DNA of 64,000 bases, taken from positions 124,001-188,000 of the forward strand of contig CAITTG010000052.1 of the NCBI GenBank assembly GCA_903895255.1, read 5' to 3'. The notes beneath the pieces were generated by a model. The model was not told where the DNA came from. It ran no database searches and saw only the letters and a program-made list of their open reading frames with translations. This document shows, one piece after another, positions 1-9,514 of the stretch (positions are counted from its first letter, which is position 1; the number at the start of each line of letters is the position of its first letter). A program made the translations under genes and the position numbers. This DNA is from an uncultured Verrucomicrobia subdivision 3 bacterium. GTDB taxonomy: Bacteria; Verrucomicrobiota; Verrucomicrobiia; Limisphaerales; UBA11358.

Positions 1-1211
1 TGCAAGCCGCCGGCCACCGGCCGGTGGTGGTGCGCACGCTGGATGCCGGCGGGGACAAGCCCCTGCCCTATTTGTCGCTGCCGGCGGGGGAGAACCCGTT
101 TCTCGGGTACCGGGCGGTGCGCATTTATCCGGAATTTGAGGAATTATTCCGCACCCAAATCCGCGCGCTCGTCCGGGCCTCCGCCCACGGCAACCTGCAG
201 GTCATGGTGCCCATGCTGGCGACGCTGGAGGAGGTGCGGTGGTGCAAGCGCATCATCGCGGAAGAGCAGGCGCGGTGCGCGGCCAGCGGGGTGGCGCATG
301 ACCCGGCCATGCCGGTGGGGGGGATGATTGAGGTGCCGGCGGCGGTGTTCCTGCTGGAAGAATTGTGCAACGAACTGGATTTTTTCAGCATTGGCTCCAA
401 CGACCTGCTGCAATATTTCATGGCGGCGGACCGGCTGAACCCGCGGGTGGCGTCGCTTTATGACCCGTTGCAGCCGGCGTTTTTACGGGTGTTGCAGCAA
501 ATTGTGGAAGTTGTGAGCGCCCGGCAGAAGCCGTTGTCCTTGTGCGGGGAAATGGCCGCGCACCGGCGTTACCTCCCGTTGCTGGTGGGGGCGGGTTTCA
601 AAAAAATCAGCGTGGCGAGTCCGGCGATTGCGGGATTGAAGGCGGAACTGGCGGGACTGCGGCAGGGGGACTGCCGGCGGTTATTTGCCCTCGCGCACGA
701 GTCGGAAACGGCCGGGGCGGTGGCGGGTCACTTGGCGACCTTTCCCGTGCAGCAAGCCGCGCCGTTAATCCGGCCGGAACTGGTGGCGGACGGGGTGGTG
801 GCGGCGACGAAGGCCGAGGCGATCAAGCAGGTGGTGGATTTATTGAACATCAGCGGGCGCGCGGCCGATCCCCGGGCGGTGGAGGCGGCGGTGTGGGCGC
901 GGGAGGCCACCTATTCGACGGGGTTCGGGCATGGTTGTGCCATACCGCATTGCCGGACCGACGCGGTGCAGGTGAACTCCCTGGCGGTGCTCCGGCTGGC
1001 GGAGGGGGTGGAATGGGGGTCGCTGGACGGGCAGCCGGTGCGGCTGATCATCCTGCTGGTCGTGCGGGAATCGGATGCGGCGGGCGCGCACATGAAAGTA
1101 TTTGCGCGGCTGGCGCGCAAATTGATGCACGAACCGTTTCGCGCCTGGCTGGCGCAGGAGAAGGATCCGGATGTGCTGTGCGCGTTGCTGCGGGAAGCAC
1201 TGGAAACTTGA
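1..1211 (+). CDS. PTS enzyme I (C-terminal part) fused to a type-2 EIIA domain, 5' truncated by window edge
   Basis: The reading frame is open from the left edge (frame of base 3), so the N-terminal phosphohistidine and HPr-binding parts lie outside the window. The visible first half is the PEP-binding TIM barrel of enzyme I: an early 'RTLDAGGDKPLPYL' block, a 'GSNDLLQY' block, and 'LCGEMAAH', which holds the conserved active-site cysteine. From about residue 245 of the visible part a second domain follows that matches EIIA of the fructose/nitrogen type, with the phosphorylated histidine in 'GCAIPHCRTDAV'. Known role: PEP-dependent phosphate entry into the phosphotransferase system. An EI-EIIA fusion with EIIA at the C-terminus suggests a regulatory (Ntr-like) or fructose relay; no sugar-specific EIIB or EIIC is visible here. 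Confidence 0.85.
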   Translation, partial: QAAGHRPVVVRTLDAGGDKPLPYLSLPAGENPFLGYRAVRIYPEFEELFRTQIRALVRASAHGNLQVMVPMLATLEEVRWCKRIIAEEQARCAASGVAHDPAMPVGGMIEVPAAVFLLEELCNELDFFSIGSNDLLQYFMAADRLNPRVASLYDPLQPAFLRVLQQIVEVVSARQKPLSLCGEMAAHRRYLPLLVGAGFKKISVASPAIAGLKAELAGLRQGDCRRLFALAHESETAGAVAGHLATFPVQQAAPLIRPELVADGVVAATKAEAIKQVVDLLNISGRAADPRAVEAAVWAREATYSTGFGHGCAIPHCRTDAVQVNSLAVLRLAEGVEWGSLDGQPVRLIILLVVRESDAAGAHMKVFARLARKLMHEPFRAWLAQEKDPDVLCALLREALET

Positions 1212-1223
1212 AGATTTGAGCAG

Positions 1224-4200
1224 ATGATGAAAAAAAGCGACATTTTTTACCAGGCGGGACCGGCCAGCAAGGCGGGCAAATGGGGTGGGATTTTGGCGAA
1301 GGTCCCGCCCTTACAGGGCGGTGGGGAGAGGGGCGACAGGTTACCCGGGCCGCCAGCCCGGGCGATAACATGGCGGGCTTACAGCCCGGAGGGCCAGGCA
1401 GGGGACGCCAGACTGGCACCACGGCGCTGGGGCGGGGGCGCGGGAGAAGCACAAAATGCCCGGCGGATTTGGGGTTGGTTGAGTGCCCTGGCGGTGGCGG
1501 TGGTGTTGCCGGCGGGGGCGGCGGATACGAATGCGCCAGTGGATTTGACCCGGGGGCTGACGTTGTACGAGATTGGCTATTCGCACCTGGACACCCAATG
1601 GCGCTGGACCTACCCGCAAGTCATCCACCAGTTCGTGGCGAACACAATTAACGATAACGCCAAGCTGTTTGACCAATATCCGGACTATATTTTCAATTGG
1701 ACCGGGGCGAATCGGTACCATTTCATGCAGGAATACTTTCCGGCGGACTTCGAACGGGTGAAGGGCTGGGTGGCGGCGGGGCGGTGGTGGCCGGCGGGGT
1801 CTTCGTGGGAGGAAAACGACGTTAATTCGCCCTCGGCGGAGTCGTTGTTGCGCCAACTGTTGTATGGGCACAACTTTTTCAAAAAGGAATTTGGCACGGA
1901 AAGCAGTGAGTACATGCTGCCGGATTGTTTTGGATTTCCGGCGTCCCTGCCATCGGTGCTGGCGCACTGCGGCTTGCGCGGGTTTTCGACGCAGAAACTC
2001 ACGTGGGGTTCGGCGGTGGGGATTCCGTTTAACATTGGAGTGTGGGAGGGCCCGGACGGGCAGTCGGTCATCGCGGCGCTGAACGCGGGCGATTACACCA
2101 CCAAGGTCCGCCAGGATTTGAGCACCAATGCCGCGCTGGCCGCGCGCATTGAAAAAAACGGGGAGACGGGCGGGATTTATGCCGACTACCAATATTACGG
2201 CGAGGGTGACCGGGGCGGGGCGCCGGATGCCACCTCGGTGAAATGGATAGAAAAAAGTTTGCAGTCCACCGGGGCCATTCACGTGATTTCGGCCCGCGCG
2301 GATGATTTGTTTAACGCGATCACGGACGAGCAAAAAGCGCGGTTGCCCCGGTACAAGGGGGATTTGGAATTGACGGAACATTCCGCCGGGTCGGTGACGT
2401 CGCAGGCGTACATGAAGCGGTGGAACCGGGAGAACGAACTGCTGGCGGACGCGGCCGAGCGGGCATCGGTGACGGCGTGGTCGCTGGGGCTGGCGCCGTA
2501 TCCGCGCGAAAAGCTCACGCGCGCCTGGGAACTGGTGTTGGGGGCGCAGTTTCATGACATTTTGCCCGGCACCTGCATTCCCAAGGCGTATGAATATTCC
2601 TGGAATGACGAAGTGATCGCGATGAACTGCTTTGCGGAGGTGTTGCAAAACGCCGTGGGGTCGGTGGCCACCGAACTCGACACCCGCGCGAGCGGCATTC
2701 CGCTGGTGGTGGACAATCCGCTGGGAATTGACCGGACGGATGTCGTGACGGCGGAGCTGGCGGTGCCGGCCGGCACGGCGGAGTTGCAGGTGTATGATGG
2801 CGCGGGCCGGCCGGTGCCCACGCAGATGCTGACGGGCGGCGGCGACGGGCGGGTGAAATTTCTCTTTCTGGCCCATGTGCCCGCCATGGGCCTGGCGGTG
2901 TTCGACGCCCGGCCCGCCGGGGCGCCGGCCGTGGCCTCGGCGCTGAGCGTCACGGAGCGTTCCCTGGAAAACGCGCGTTACCGGGTGACCCTGAACGACG
3001 CGGGCGATCTGGCCAGTGTTTACGACAAGGCTGCGGGCCGCGAATTGCTGGCCAGTCCGGCGCGCCTGACGTTTCTGTACGAGAAACCCCGGATCTACCC
3101 GGCGTGGAACACCGACTGGGCGGACCGGCAGAAGCCGCCGTTGGGCTATGTGGATGGACCGGCCACGATCAAGGTGGTGGAAAACGGTCCGGTGCGGGTG
3201 GCCTTGCAGGTGGAGCGCGAGGCGCGCGGGTCCAAATTTGTGCAAACCATCCGGCTGAGCGACGGTCCGGCGGCGGACCACGTGGAAGTGGCGTGCAACT
3301 TTGACTGGCAGAGCCATGAGTGTTGTGTGAAGGCGGATTTTCCGCTGGCGGTGACCAATGACCTGGCCACCTACAACTGGGACCTGGGCAAAATTGCGCG
3401 CGGGAACAACGATCCGAAAAAGTACGAAGTGCCCAGCCACCAATGGTTTGATTTGACCGACCACGACGGGAGTTACGGGGTGACCATTCTGAACGACACC
3501 AAATACGGGAGCGACAAGCCGACGGACAACGAGTTGCGACTGACGCTGTTGCGCACGCCGGGAGTGCGCCGGGATTACCTGGAGCAGCGCTGGCAGGACT
3601 GGGGCAACCATCAGTTTGTGTACGGCATCTACGGGCATGCGGGGGACTGGCGGCAGGGCGGTTCGGACTGGCAGGCCGCGCGGCTGGGACAGCCGCTGCT
3701 GGCGTTTCGCACGGCGCCGCACGCCGGTCCGCTGGGCCGGGAATACGGGGCGTTCCACGTCAGCGATCCCAACATCGCGGTGGGGGCGGTGAAACTGGCG
3801 GAGGACCGCGACGAGGTGATCGTGCGGTTGCAGGAATTGAACGGGACGGGTTCGGCGTCGGTCAAGCTGCAGTCCGCCGTGCGCCTGCACGGCGTCACGG
3901 AGGTCAATGGGTTTGAAAAACCGCTGCATCCGGACGCGGCGCGCTCGGCGAGCGTGAAACTGAACTTTGGCCCCTATCAACTGCGGTCGCTGGCGTTGCA
4001 ACTGGCCCCGGCGGCGACGGCGCCCACCCTGCCCAGCGCCCCGGTGGTGCTGCCGTATGACGTGGATGGCTTCAGCTTTAATGCCAACCGCCATGATGGT
4101 TCCTTTGACCTGGTGGGCTCAACCATTCCGGCGGAAATGATTCCCGACACCGTGGTGAGCGAGGGCATTCCGTTCCAGATCGGGCCGCGGGCGGACGGGC

Positions 4201-4730
4201 AGTTGAACACCCTGGCGTGCCACGGTCAAACCCTGCCGCTGCCGGCGGGAGACTATAACCGCATTTACCTGCTGGCCGCCGCCGTGCAGGGGGACACCAC
4301 GGGAACCTTCGCCGTGGGCGGGCAGGAGGTCAGGCTGGCGATCCAGGACTGGGGCGGTTACATCGGGCAATGGGACAACCGGGTGTTCCGGGGGCCGGTG
4401 GAGGCGCTGACGTATTCGGTGACGAACGAACTGGACCACATCACGGCGGGATTTATCAAGCGCGCGCCGCTGGCGTGGTTCTGTTCCCACCGGCATCTGG
4501 CCAATGGCATGGATGATATTTATGCTTACAGTTATCTTTACAAATATCGGCTTGATCTGCCGCCCGGGGTCCGCACACTGGTGCTGCCGGACAACCCGCG
4601 CATCCGGATCGTGGCGGCCACGGTGGCGCAGAACCACCGGGACGACACCATCGCCGCCCAGCCGCTGTACGATGATTTCACAGGCCGGCGGGCCCCGCAG
4701 CTCAAACCCGAAACGCTGACCAAACGTTGA
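1224..4730 (+). CDS. secreted glycoside hydrolase family 38 alpha-mannosidase
   Basis: GH38 enzymes release alpha-linked mannose from N-glycans and mannans. With the start at 1224 the metal-binding motif 'HLDTQW' is at residues 121-126 and the nucleophile region 'PDCFGFP' has Asp at about 234. The mid three-helix segment and C-terminal beta-sandwich region follow. A further C-terminal beta-rich domain covers about the last 220 residues. The 5' end is odd: a hydrophobic signal-like stretch ('LSALAVAVVLPAGAA') lies only at residues 87-101, after about 80 low-complexity residues read through hairpin repeats at 1306-1388. The true start may be internal; TTG at 1479 is the nearest in-frame candidate, and the ATG at 1456 is out of frame. 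It heads the glycan locus. Confidence 0.88.
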   Translation: MMKKSDIFYQAGPASKAGKWGGILAKVPPLQGGGERGDRLPGPPARAITWRAYSPEGQAGDARLAPRRWGGGAGEAQNARRIWGWLSALAVAVVLPAGAADTNAPVDLTRGLTLYEIGYSHLDTQWRWTYPQVIHQFVANTINDNAKLFDQYPDYIFNWTGANRYHFMQEYFPADFERVKGWVAAGRWWPAGSSWEENDVNSPSAESLLRQLLYGHNFFKKEFGTESSEYMLPDCFGFPASLPSVLAHCGLRGFSTQKLTWGSAVGIPFNIGVWEGPDGQSVIAALNAGDYTTKVRQDLSTNAALAARIEKNGETGGIYADYQYYGEGDRGGAPDATSVKWIEKSLQSTGAIHVISARADDLFNAITDEQKARLPRYKGDLELTEHSAGSVTSQAYMKRWNRENELLADAAERASVTAWSLGLAPYPREKLTRAWELVLGAQFHDILPGTCIPKAYEYSWNDEVIAMNCFAEVLQNAVGSVATELDTRASGIPLVVDNPLGIDRTDVVTAELAVPAGTAELQVYDGAGRPVPTQMLTGGGDGRVKFLFLAHVPAMGLAVFDARPAGAPAVASALSVTERSLENARYRVTLNDAGDLASVYDKAAGRELLASPARLTFLYEKPRIYPAWNTDWADRQKPPLGYVDGPATIKVVENGPVRVALQVEREARGSKFVQTIRLSDGPAADHVEVACNFDWQSHECCVKADFPLAVTNDLATYNWDLGKIARGNNDPKKYEVPSHQWFDLTDHDGSYGVTILNDTKYGSDKPTDNELRLTLLRTPGVRRDYLEQRWQDWGNHQFVYGIYGHAGDWRQGGSDWQAARLGQPLLAFRTAPHAGPLGREYGAFHVSDPNIAVGAVKLAEDRDEVIVRLQELNGTGSASVKLQSAVRLHGVTEVNGFEKPLHPDAARSASVKLNFGPYQLRSLALQLAPAATAPTLPSAPVVLPYDVDGFSFNANRHDGSFDLVGSTIPAEMIPDTVVSEGIPFQIGPRADGQLNTLACHGQTLPLPAGDYNRIYLLAAAVQGDTTGTFAVGGQEVRLAIQDWGGYIGQWDNRVFRGPVEALTYSVTNELDHITAGFIKRAPLAWFCSHRHLANGMDDIYAYSYLYKYRLDLPPGVRTLVLPDNPRIRIVAATVAQNHRDDTIAAQPLYDDFTGRRAPQLKPETLTKR
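1306..1388. repeat. cluster of short GC-rich hairpins with a TAC loop
   Basis: Two six-base-pair hairpins share the same TAC loop: 1306-1320 (cgccct/agggcg) and 1374-1388 (cgggct/agcccg). Between them is a seven-base-pair hairpin, 1344-1350 with 1356-1362 (cccgggc/gcccggg). The pattern is REP-like and overlaps the 5' end of the mannosidase frame, where it would encode a proline/glycine/arginine-rich tract. It probably arrived by insertion; no duplication of target bases was resolved by eye. Confidence 0.55.
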
Positions 4731-4740
4731 TCAACCGCCA

Positions 4741-6282
4741 GTGAATAAAACACCTGCCAGTTCCGCCCCCGCCGCCCCCCGGGCTTACGCCCTGGACGCC
4801 CTGCGCGGATTTGCCATCCTGGCGATGCTGCTGTCGGGGCAGGAACCCTTTGGCAAGCTGGCGCTGCCGGCGTGGATGTACCATGCGCAGGAACCGCCGC
4901 CGGACCACGAATGGCTGGGGCACCTGCCGGGCATCACGTGGGTGGACCTGGTGTTTCCGTTCTTTCTGTTTTGCATGGGCGCGGCGTTTCCGCTGGCGCT
5001 GGCCCGCCGGATGGACCAGGGGGCAACGGTGTGGCGGCTGGGCCGGTTTATTTTGGAGCGGGGCTTTTTGCTGGGATTTTTTGCGCTCTACGTGCAAGCC
5101 ATCCGGCCCTTCACCCTGAGTCATCATCCGGACACCGGCGTCTGGCTGCTGGCCCTGCTGGGCTTTCTGCTGCTGTTTCCGGTGCTGACGCGGCTGCCGG
5201 AGGGCTGGAGTCCCGGCACCCAATGGCTGGTGCGGGGGGTGGGCTGGGCGGGGGCGATCCTCTTTCTGGCACTGGCACGGTATCCGGACGGCTCGGGGTT
5301 TTCGCTGAAACGCTCGGACATCATCATAGTGGTGCTGACGAACATGGCGGTGTTTGGCTCGTTAATATGGATGCTGACGCGGCACCAGTGGCTGCCCCGG
5401 CTGGGCGTGCTGGGGTTTGTGCTGGCCCTGCGGCTCGCCAACATGCCGGAGGCGCTGGGCGGCTGGGTGACGGACCTGTGGAAATACTCGCCGCTGCCGT
5501 GGATTTACCAGCTTTATTACCTGCAATACCTCTGCATAGTGATTCCGGGCACGATCGCGGGGGACATGATTTTGCAATGGATTCGCGCCGGGGCCACGCC
5601 GGGGAGTGCGCCGGGGAGTGCGGCCGGGGAAAGCGAGGCCTGGTCCGCCGGGCGGTACGTGACGATTGCCGGGTTGATGCTGGGGCTGGTGGTGGTGCTG
5701 CTGGCGGGATTGGAGACGCGCTGCCCCACGGAACTGCCCGTGACGACGCCGGGCGTCTTTCTGCTGAACGACCAGACGTGGCTGCGGCCCTGGCTGCTGC
5801 CGGCGACGCTGCTGGCCTTTGCCTTGTGCGGGCTGGGGAACTGGCTGCTGCGTGGTCCGGGGACGGCGGCGGAGCGGCTGTATCAAAAACTGTTTCGCTG
5901 GGGCACCTACTGGCTGGTGCTGGGCCTCTTTTTTGAGCCTTATGAGGGAGGCATCCGGAAAGATCACGCCACCCTGAGCTATTATTTTGTGACCGCCGGA
6001 CTGGCGCATTGCGTGCTGATCGCGTTTTCCATCGTGATTGACCGTTTCCAGCGGCGGCGCTGGTTGCAACTCCTGATTGACAACGGGCAGAATCCCATGA
6101 TTGCCTATGCGGGAATCAACAACTTTATCACGCCGGTACTGGCGCTCACCCTGCTGCTGGACTGGTCCTCGGTCCACGCCACGACCCCCTGGCTGGGGTT
6201 CGTGCGGGGGCTGACCATCACCCTGTTGATGGCGGTGACCGTGAGCTGGCTGACCCGGCGGAAGATTTTTTGGCGCACTTAA
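4741..6282 (+). CDS. DUF5009 / NagX-like integral membrane acyltransferase
   Basis: A polytopic membrane protein of 513 residues with about 11-12 hydrophobic segments. The N-terminal block 'ALDALRGFAIL' (residues 17-27) is typical of the DUF5009 family, which is related to the human lysosomal heparan-alpha-glucosaminide N-acetyltransferase and to NagX proteins found in bacterial chitin/GlcNAc clusters. The likely role is transmembrane acetylation, or handling, of amino sugars or oligosaccharides; this is inferred from family and from the nagB/GH20 genes downstream. The start is GTG, 10 bases after the mannosidase stop, which suggests co-transcription. The conserved catalytic histidine was not assigned with certainty. 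Confidence 0.8.
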   Translation: MNKTPASSAPAAPRAYALDALRGFAILAMLLSGQEPFGKLALPAWMYHAQEPPPDHEWLGHLPGITWVDLVFPFFLFCMGAAFPLALARRMDQGATVWRLGRFILERGFLLGFFALYVQAIRPFTLSHHPDTGVWLLALLGFLLLFPVLTRLPEGWSPGTQWLVRGVGWAGAILFLALARYPDGSGFSLKRSDIIIVVLTNMAVFGSLIWMLTRHQWLPRLGVLGFVLALRLANMPEALGGWVTDLWKYSPLPWIYQLYYLQYLCIVIPGTIAGDMILQWIRAGATPGSAPGSAAGESEAWSAGRYVTIAGLMLGLVVVLLAGLETRCPTELPVTTPGVFLLNDQTWLRPWLLPATLLAFALCGLGNWLLRGPGTAAERLYQKLFRWGTYWLVLGLFFEPYEGGIRKDHATLSYYFVTAGLAHCVLIAFSIVIDRFQRRRWLQLLIDNGQNPMIAYAGINNFITPVLALTLLLDWSSVHATTPWLGFVRGLTITLLMAVTVSWLTRRKIFWRT

Positions 6283-6289
6283 ACCCAGC

Positions 6290-8029
6290 ATGACCCAGCC
6301 CCCCTCCAACGGCAGCCGACGGACCTTCCTGAAACAGGCGGGCCTGGCGGTGCCGCTGCTGCTGGGCGCGAGTGCCGCGCTGCGGGCGGCGGACAGCCCG
6401 GCCGCCGCGCCCGAGTCCACGCCGGTGGCCGGGGGGAACGCCGTCCCGGTGGAGCTGGCGGCGGACCTGGTGATCATTGGCGGCGGGGTGGGAGGGTGCG
6501 CGGCGGCGCTGGCGGCGGCGCGCCAGGGCCTGCGGGTCATTCTTACGGAGGAGACCGACTGGATTGGCGGGCAGTTTACGAGCCAGGCGGTGCCCCCGGA
6601 TGAAAACCGCTGGATTGAGACCGTGGGCGGCTCGAAGAGTTACCAGGAATTTCGCACGACGATTCGCAATTATTACAAACGGAATTATCCGCTGAGCGCG
6701 GCGGGGCTGGCGCAGCCCCACTTCAATCCGGGCAACTGCTGGGTGTCGGCGCTGGGCCATGAACCGCGGGTCTCGCTGGCGGCGCTGTATGAAATGCTGG
6801 CCCCCTACCTGGGCAACGGGCGCGTGCAGATTCTGCTCAACCACCAGGCCACGGCGGCGGACACGGATCATGACCGGGTGCGGGCAGTGCGGGTGGTGAA
6901 CCGGCTGACGGGTCGCGAAACGATTTTGCACGCCCCGTATTTTGCGGATGCCACCGAGCTGGGCGATTTGCTGCCCCTGACCGGGACGGAATACGCGGTG
7001 GGAGCGGACGCGCAGAGCGACACCCACGAGGAGCACGCCCTTGCCGTGGCGGAACCACTGAGCCAGCAACCGTTTACCATGAGCTTCGCCATGGAATACC
7101 GGGCGGGGGAAAACCACGTGATTGACCGGCCGAGCGAGTACGCCTTCTGGCGGGATTTTGTGCCGCAGAACCAGCGCGGGGGCACGTTTCCGCTCTTCAC
7201 GATGAGCGATCCGGAGACGGCCAAGATCGGTTTTGATCCGGTGGCGGAGACCGGGTTCTGGAGCTACCGGCGGATTGTGGACCGCGCCAATTTTACGCCG
7301 GCCTTTTACGGCGGGGCGATCACCCTGGTGAACTGGCGGCACAACGACTACACGCTGGGCACGCTGATCGATGTGCCCGCGGAGGAGGCGGCGCGGCAGA
7401 TTGACCGCGCCCGGCAGCAGAGCCTGTCGCTGCTCTACTGGTTGCAGACAGCGGCCCCGCGGCCGGACGGGGGCACGGGCTGGCCGGGGTTGCGGCTGCG
7501 GGCGGATTTGCTGGGCACGGAGGACGGGCTGGTGAAGCACCCGTACATCCGGGAAAGCCGCCGGGTGCGGGCGGAGTTTACGATTGTGGAACATCAGGTG
7601 AGCCTGCTGGCGCGGATGAAGATCACCGGGCGCAGCGCCACCGAGGCCACCGCCGAGCAGTTCCCGGACACGGTGGGCATTGGTTCCTACACGATTGACA
7701 TTCACGCCACGGCGAAGCGCGGCGGATTTTTTCTGAAGACCGCGCCGTTTCAAATTCCCCTGGGCGCGCTGCTGCCGCAGCGCATGGAAAATCTACTGCC
7801 CGCGGGCAAAAACATCGGGGTGACGCACATCACCAATGGCTGCTACCGGCTGCATCCGGTGGAATGGAACATTGGCGAGAGCGTGGGCAACCTGGTGGCC
7901 TTTTGCCTGGCGCGGCAATGCCCGCCCCGCCAAGTGCGGAGCGACAGCCTCCGGCTGTCTGATTTCCAGGCGCAACTCCAGAAAGCGGGTGTGCGGCTGG
8001 CCTGGCCGGGCGACCTGGTGCGCAGTTGA
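6290..8029 (+). CDS. Tat-exported FAD-dependent oxidoreductase (FAD_oxidored family)
   Basis: The N-terminus has a twin-arginine signal ('RRTFLKQAGLAVPLLLGAS', arginines about 10-11), so the protein is expected to be exported folded with its cofactor. The dinucleotide-binding motif 'IIGGGVGGCAAALAAARQG' starts near residue 62 and is followed by 'WIGGQFTSQAVPPDEN', characteristic of the PF12831-type family seen in polysaccharide-utilising Verrucomicrobiota and Planctomycetota. Length 579 residues. The substrate is unknown; oxidation of a sugar or sugar-derived acid is likely from context. The start is 8 bases after the preceding stop, consistent with one operon. A second, larger member of the family is encoded at 23735-26497. 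Confidence 0.85.
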   Translation: MTQPPSNGSRRTFLKQAGLAVPLLLGASAALRAADSPAAAPESTPVAGGNAVPVELAADLVIIGGGVGGCAAALAAARQGLRVILTEETDWIGGQFTSQAVPPDENRWIETVGGSKSYQEFRTTIRNYYKRNYPLSAAGLAQPHFNPGNCWVSALGHEPRVSLAALYEMLAPYLGNGRVQILLNHQATAADTDHDRVRAVRVVNRLTGRETILHAPYFADATELGDLLPLTGTEYAVGADAQSDTHEEHALAVAEPLSQQPFTMSFAMEYRAGENHVIDRPSEYAFWRDFVPQNQRGGTFPLFTMSDPETAKIGFDPVAETGFWSYRRIVDRANFTPAFYGGAITLVNWRHNDYTLGTLIDVPAEEAARQIDRARQQSLSLLYWLQTAAPRPDGGTGWPGLRLRADLLGTEDGLVKHPYIRESRRVRAEFTIVEHQVSLLARMKITGRSATEATAEQFPDTVGIGSYTIDIHATAKRGGFFLKTAPFQIPLGALLPQRMENLLPAGKNIGVTHITNGCYRLHPVEWNIGESVGNLVAFCLARQCPPRQVRSDSLRLSDFQAQLQKAGVRLAWPGDLVRS

Positions 8030-8083
8030 ACCCTTTGAATTTAAAGAAAATGATCATTAACCACCTCCAACCGAACTAAACCC

Positions 8084-9514
8084 ATGACCAACCCCTCCTC
8101 CGCCAACCCCGCCGGGCCGCTCATCATTACCGGCACGGCCGTCACCCGCCGCCGTTTCATCTACACCTCCGCCATGGCGGCCAGTTCCCTGGCGCTGGCC
8201 GGCTGCCTCACGCCCACCGGCCGTTTCCGGTCGCCGAATGACAAGCTCAACGTGGGCATCATTGGTTGTGATGGCAAGGGCGAGGTGGACAGCGCCGGCA
8301 TGGCGAGTGAAAACATCATTGCGCTGTGCGATGTGGACACCAACGCGCTGGCCAAGGCGGCCAAGAAGTGGCCGAAGGCCCGGCAGTACCGGGATTACCG
8401 CGTGATGCTGGACAAGGAAACGACGATTGACGCGGTGACGGTGACGATTCCCGACCACCAGCACGCGCCGGCGGCGATGCGGGCGATTCAGCGGGGCAAA
8501 CATGTGTACTGCCAGAAGCCGCTAACGCATATGATTTCCGAGGCCCGGGCGCTCAAGCTGGCCGCGCGCAAACACAAGGTGGCCACGCAGATGGGCAACC
8601 AGGGTCATTGCAACGACAGCATTCGCAAACTGTGCGAAATGATCTGGTCGGGCGTGATTGGCCCGATCCGGGAGGTGCATTGCTGGACGGACCGGCCGTA
8701 TTGGTACCAGGGGCTGACCCGGCCGCGCCGGACGGATCCGGTGCCGGACACGCTGGACTGGGATTTGTGGGTGGGCCCGGCGGCGATGCGGCCCTATGTG
8801 GGGGTGTGGACGGAGGCCAGTTTCAAGGGCACCCAGCAATCCAAGTACGCGCACTATCATCCGCATGTCTATCATGACTATGGCTGGCGCGGTTGGTGGG
8901 ATTTCGGTTGCGGGTCACTGGGGGACATGGGCTGCCACGTGATGGACGCGCCGAACTGGGCGTTGTCCCTGGGCGCGCCCGCCTCAGTGGAACTGGTGGC
9001 CTCCTCCCGGCTGACGCTGGAAATGGCGCCTTACTGGTCGATTGTGCGTTACGAATTTCCCGACCGGGGCGAGCTGCCCGCGTGCACGCTGACGTGGTAC
9101 GAGGGGGGCAAGCAGCCGGAGCTGCCGCCCGAGATGGCGGGCAAGGCGTGGGATGACAACGGCACGCTATTCGTGGGCGACAAGGGCAAGATTCTGTGCG
9201 GGGCGCTGAGCGAGAACCCGCATTTGCTGCCGGACACACTGATGAAGGACTATCAGTTTCCCGCGCCGACGATTCCGCGCGTGCCGGGGAACGATGCTTA
9301 TCAAGACTTCATCCGGGCGTGCAAGGGCGGGCCGGCGGCGAGCTCCAATTTCGAGGTGTCCGCGCCGCTGACGGAGACGGTGCTGCTGGGGAACCTGGCG
9401 ATGCGGTTGCCGGGCCGGAAATTGCACTGGGATGCGGCGACGATGACGGTGACCAACGCGCCGGACGCGGCGCCGTTCATCCAGGCACAATATCGCGAAG
9501 GGTGGGGCATTTAA
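8084..9514 (+). CDS. Tat-exported Gfo/Idh/MocA family oxidoreductase
   Basis: NAD(P)-dependent sugar oxidoreductase family. A twin-arginine motif ('TRRRFIYTSAMAASS', arginines 22-24) is followed by 'LALAGC', a lipobox-like end with Cys at 41, so the enzyme is probably exported and perhaps lipid-anchored. The Rossmann region begins at 'KLNVGIIGCDGKG'. 'HVYCQKPLTHMISEAR' is the family's catalytic-lysine block, with Gln replacing the usual Glu of the EKP motif, as is common in exported members. Length 476 residues. Exported members of this family act on glycosides or bind a cofactor tightly. It continues the glycan operon 54 bases after the FAD oxidoreductase. Confidence 0.88.
   Translation: MTNPSSANPAGPLIITGTAVTRRRFIYTSAMAASSLALAGCLTPTGRFRSPNDKLNVGIIGCDGKGEVDSAGMASENIIALCDVDTNALAKAAKKWPKARQYRDYRVMLDKETTIDAVTVTIPDHQHAPAAMRAIQRGKHVYCQKPLTHMISEARALKLAARKHKVATQMGNQGHCNDSIRKLCEMIWSGVIGPIREVHCWTDRPYWYQGLTRPRRTDPVPDTLDWDLWVGPAAMRPYVGVWTEASFKGTQQSKYAHYHPHVYHDYGWRGWWDFGCGSLGDMGCHVMDAPNWALSLGAPASVELVASSRLTLEMAPYWSIVRYEFPDRGELPACTLTWYEGGKQPELPPEMAGKAWDDNGTLFVGDKGKILCGALSENPHLLPDTLMKDYQFPAPTIPRVPGNDAYQDFIRACKGGPAASSNFEVSAPLTETVLLGNLAMRLPGRKLHWDAATMTVTNAPDAAPFIQAQYREGWGI

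Noticed and set aside
1341..4094. Long minus-strand open frame (over 900 codons) opposite the GH38 gene
   Set aside because: It is an antisense shadow of a GC-rich gene: arginine/histidine/proline-rich, with no domain character, while the plus strand carries clear GH38 motifs.
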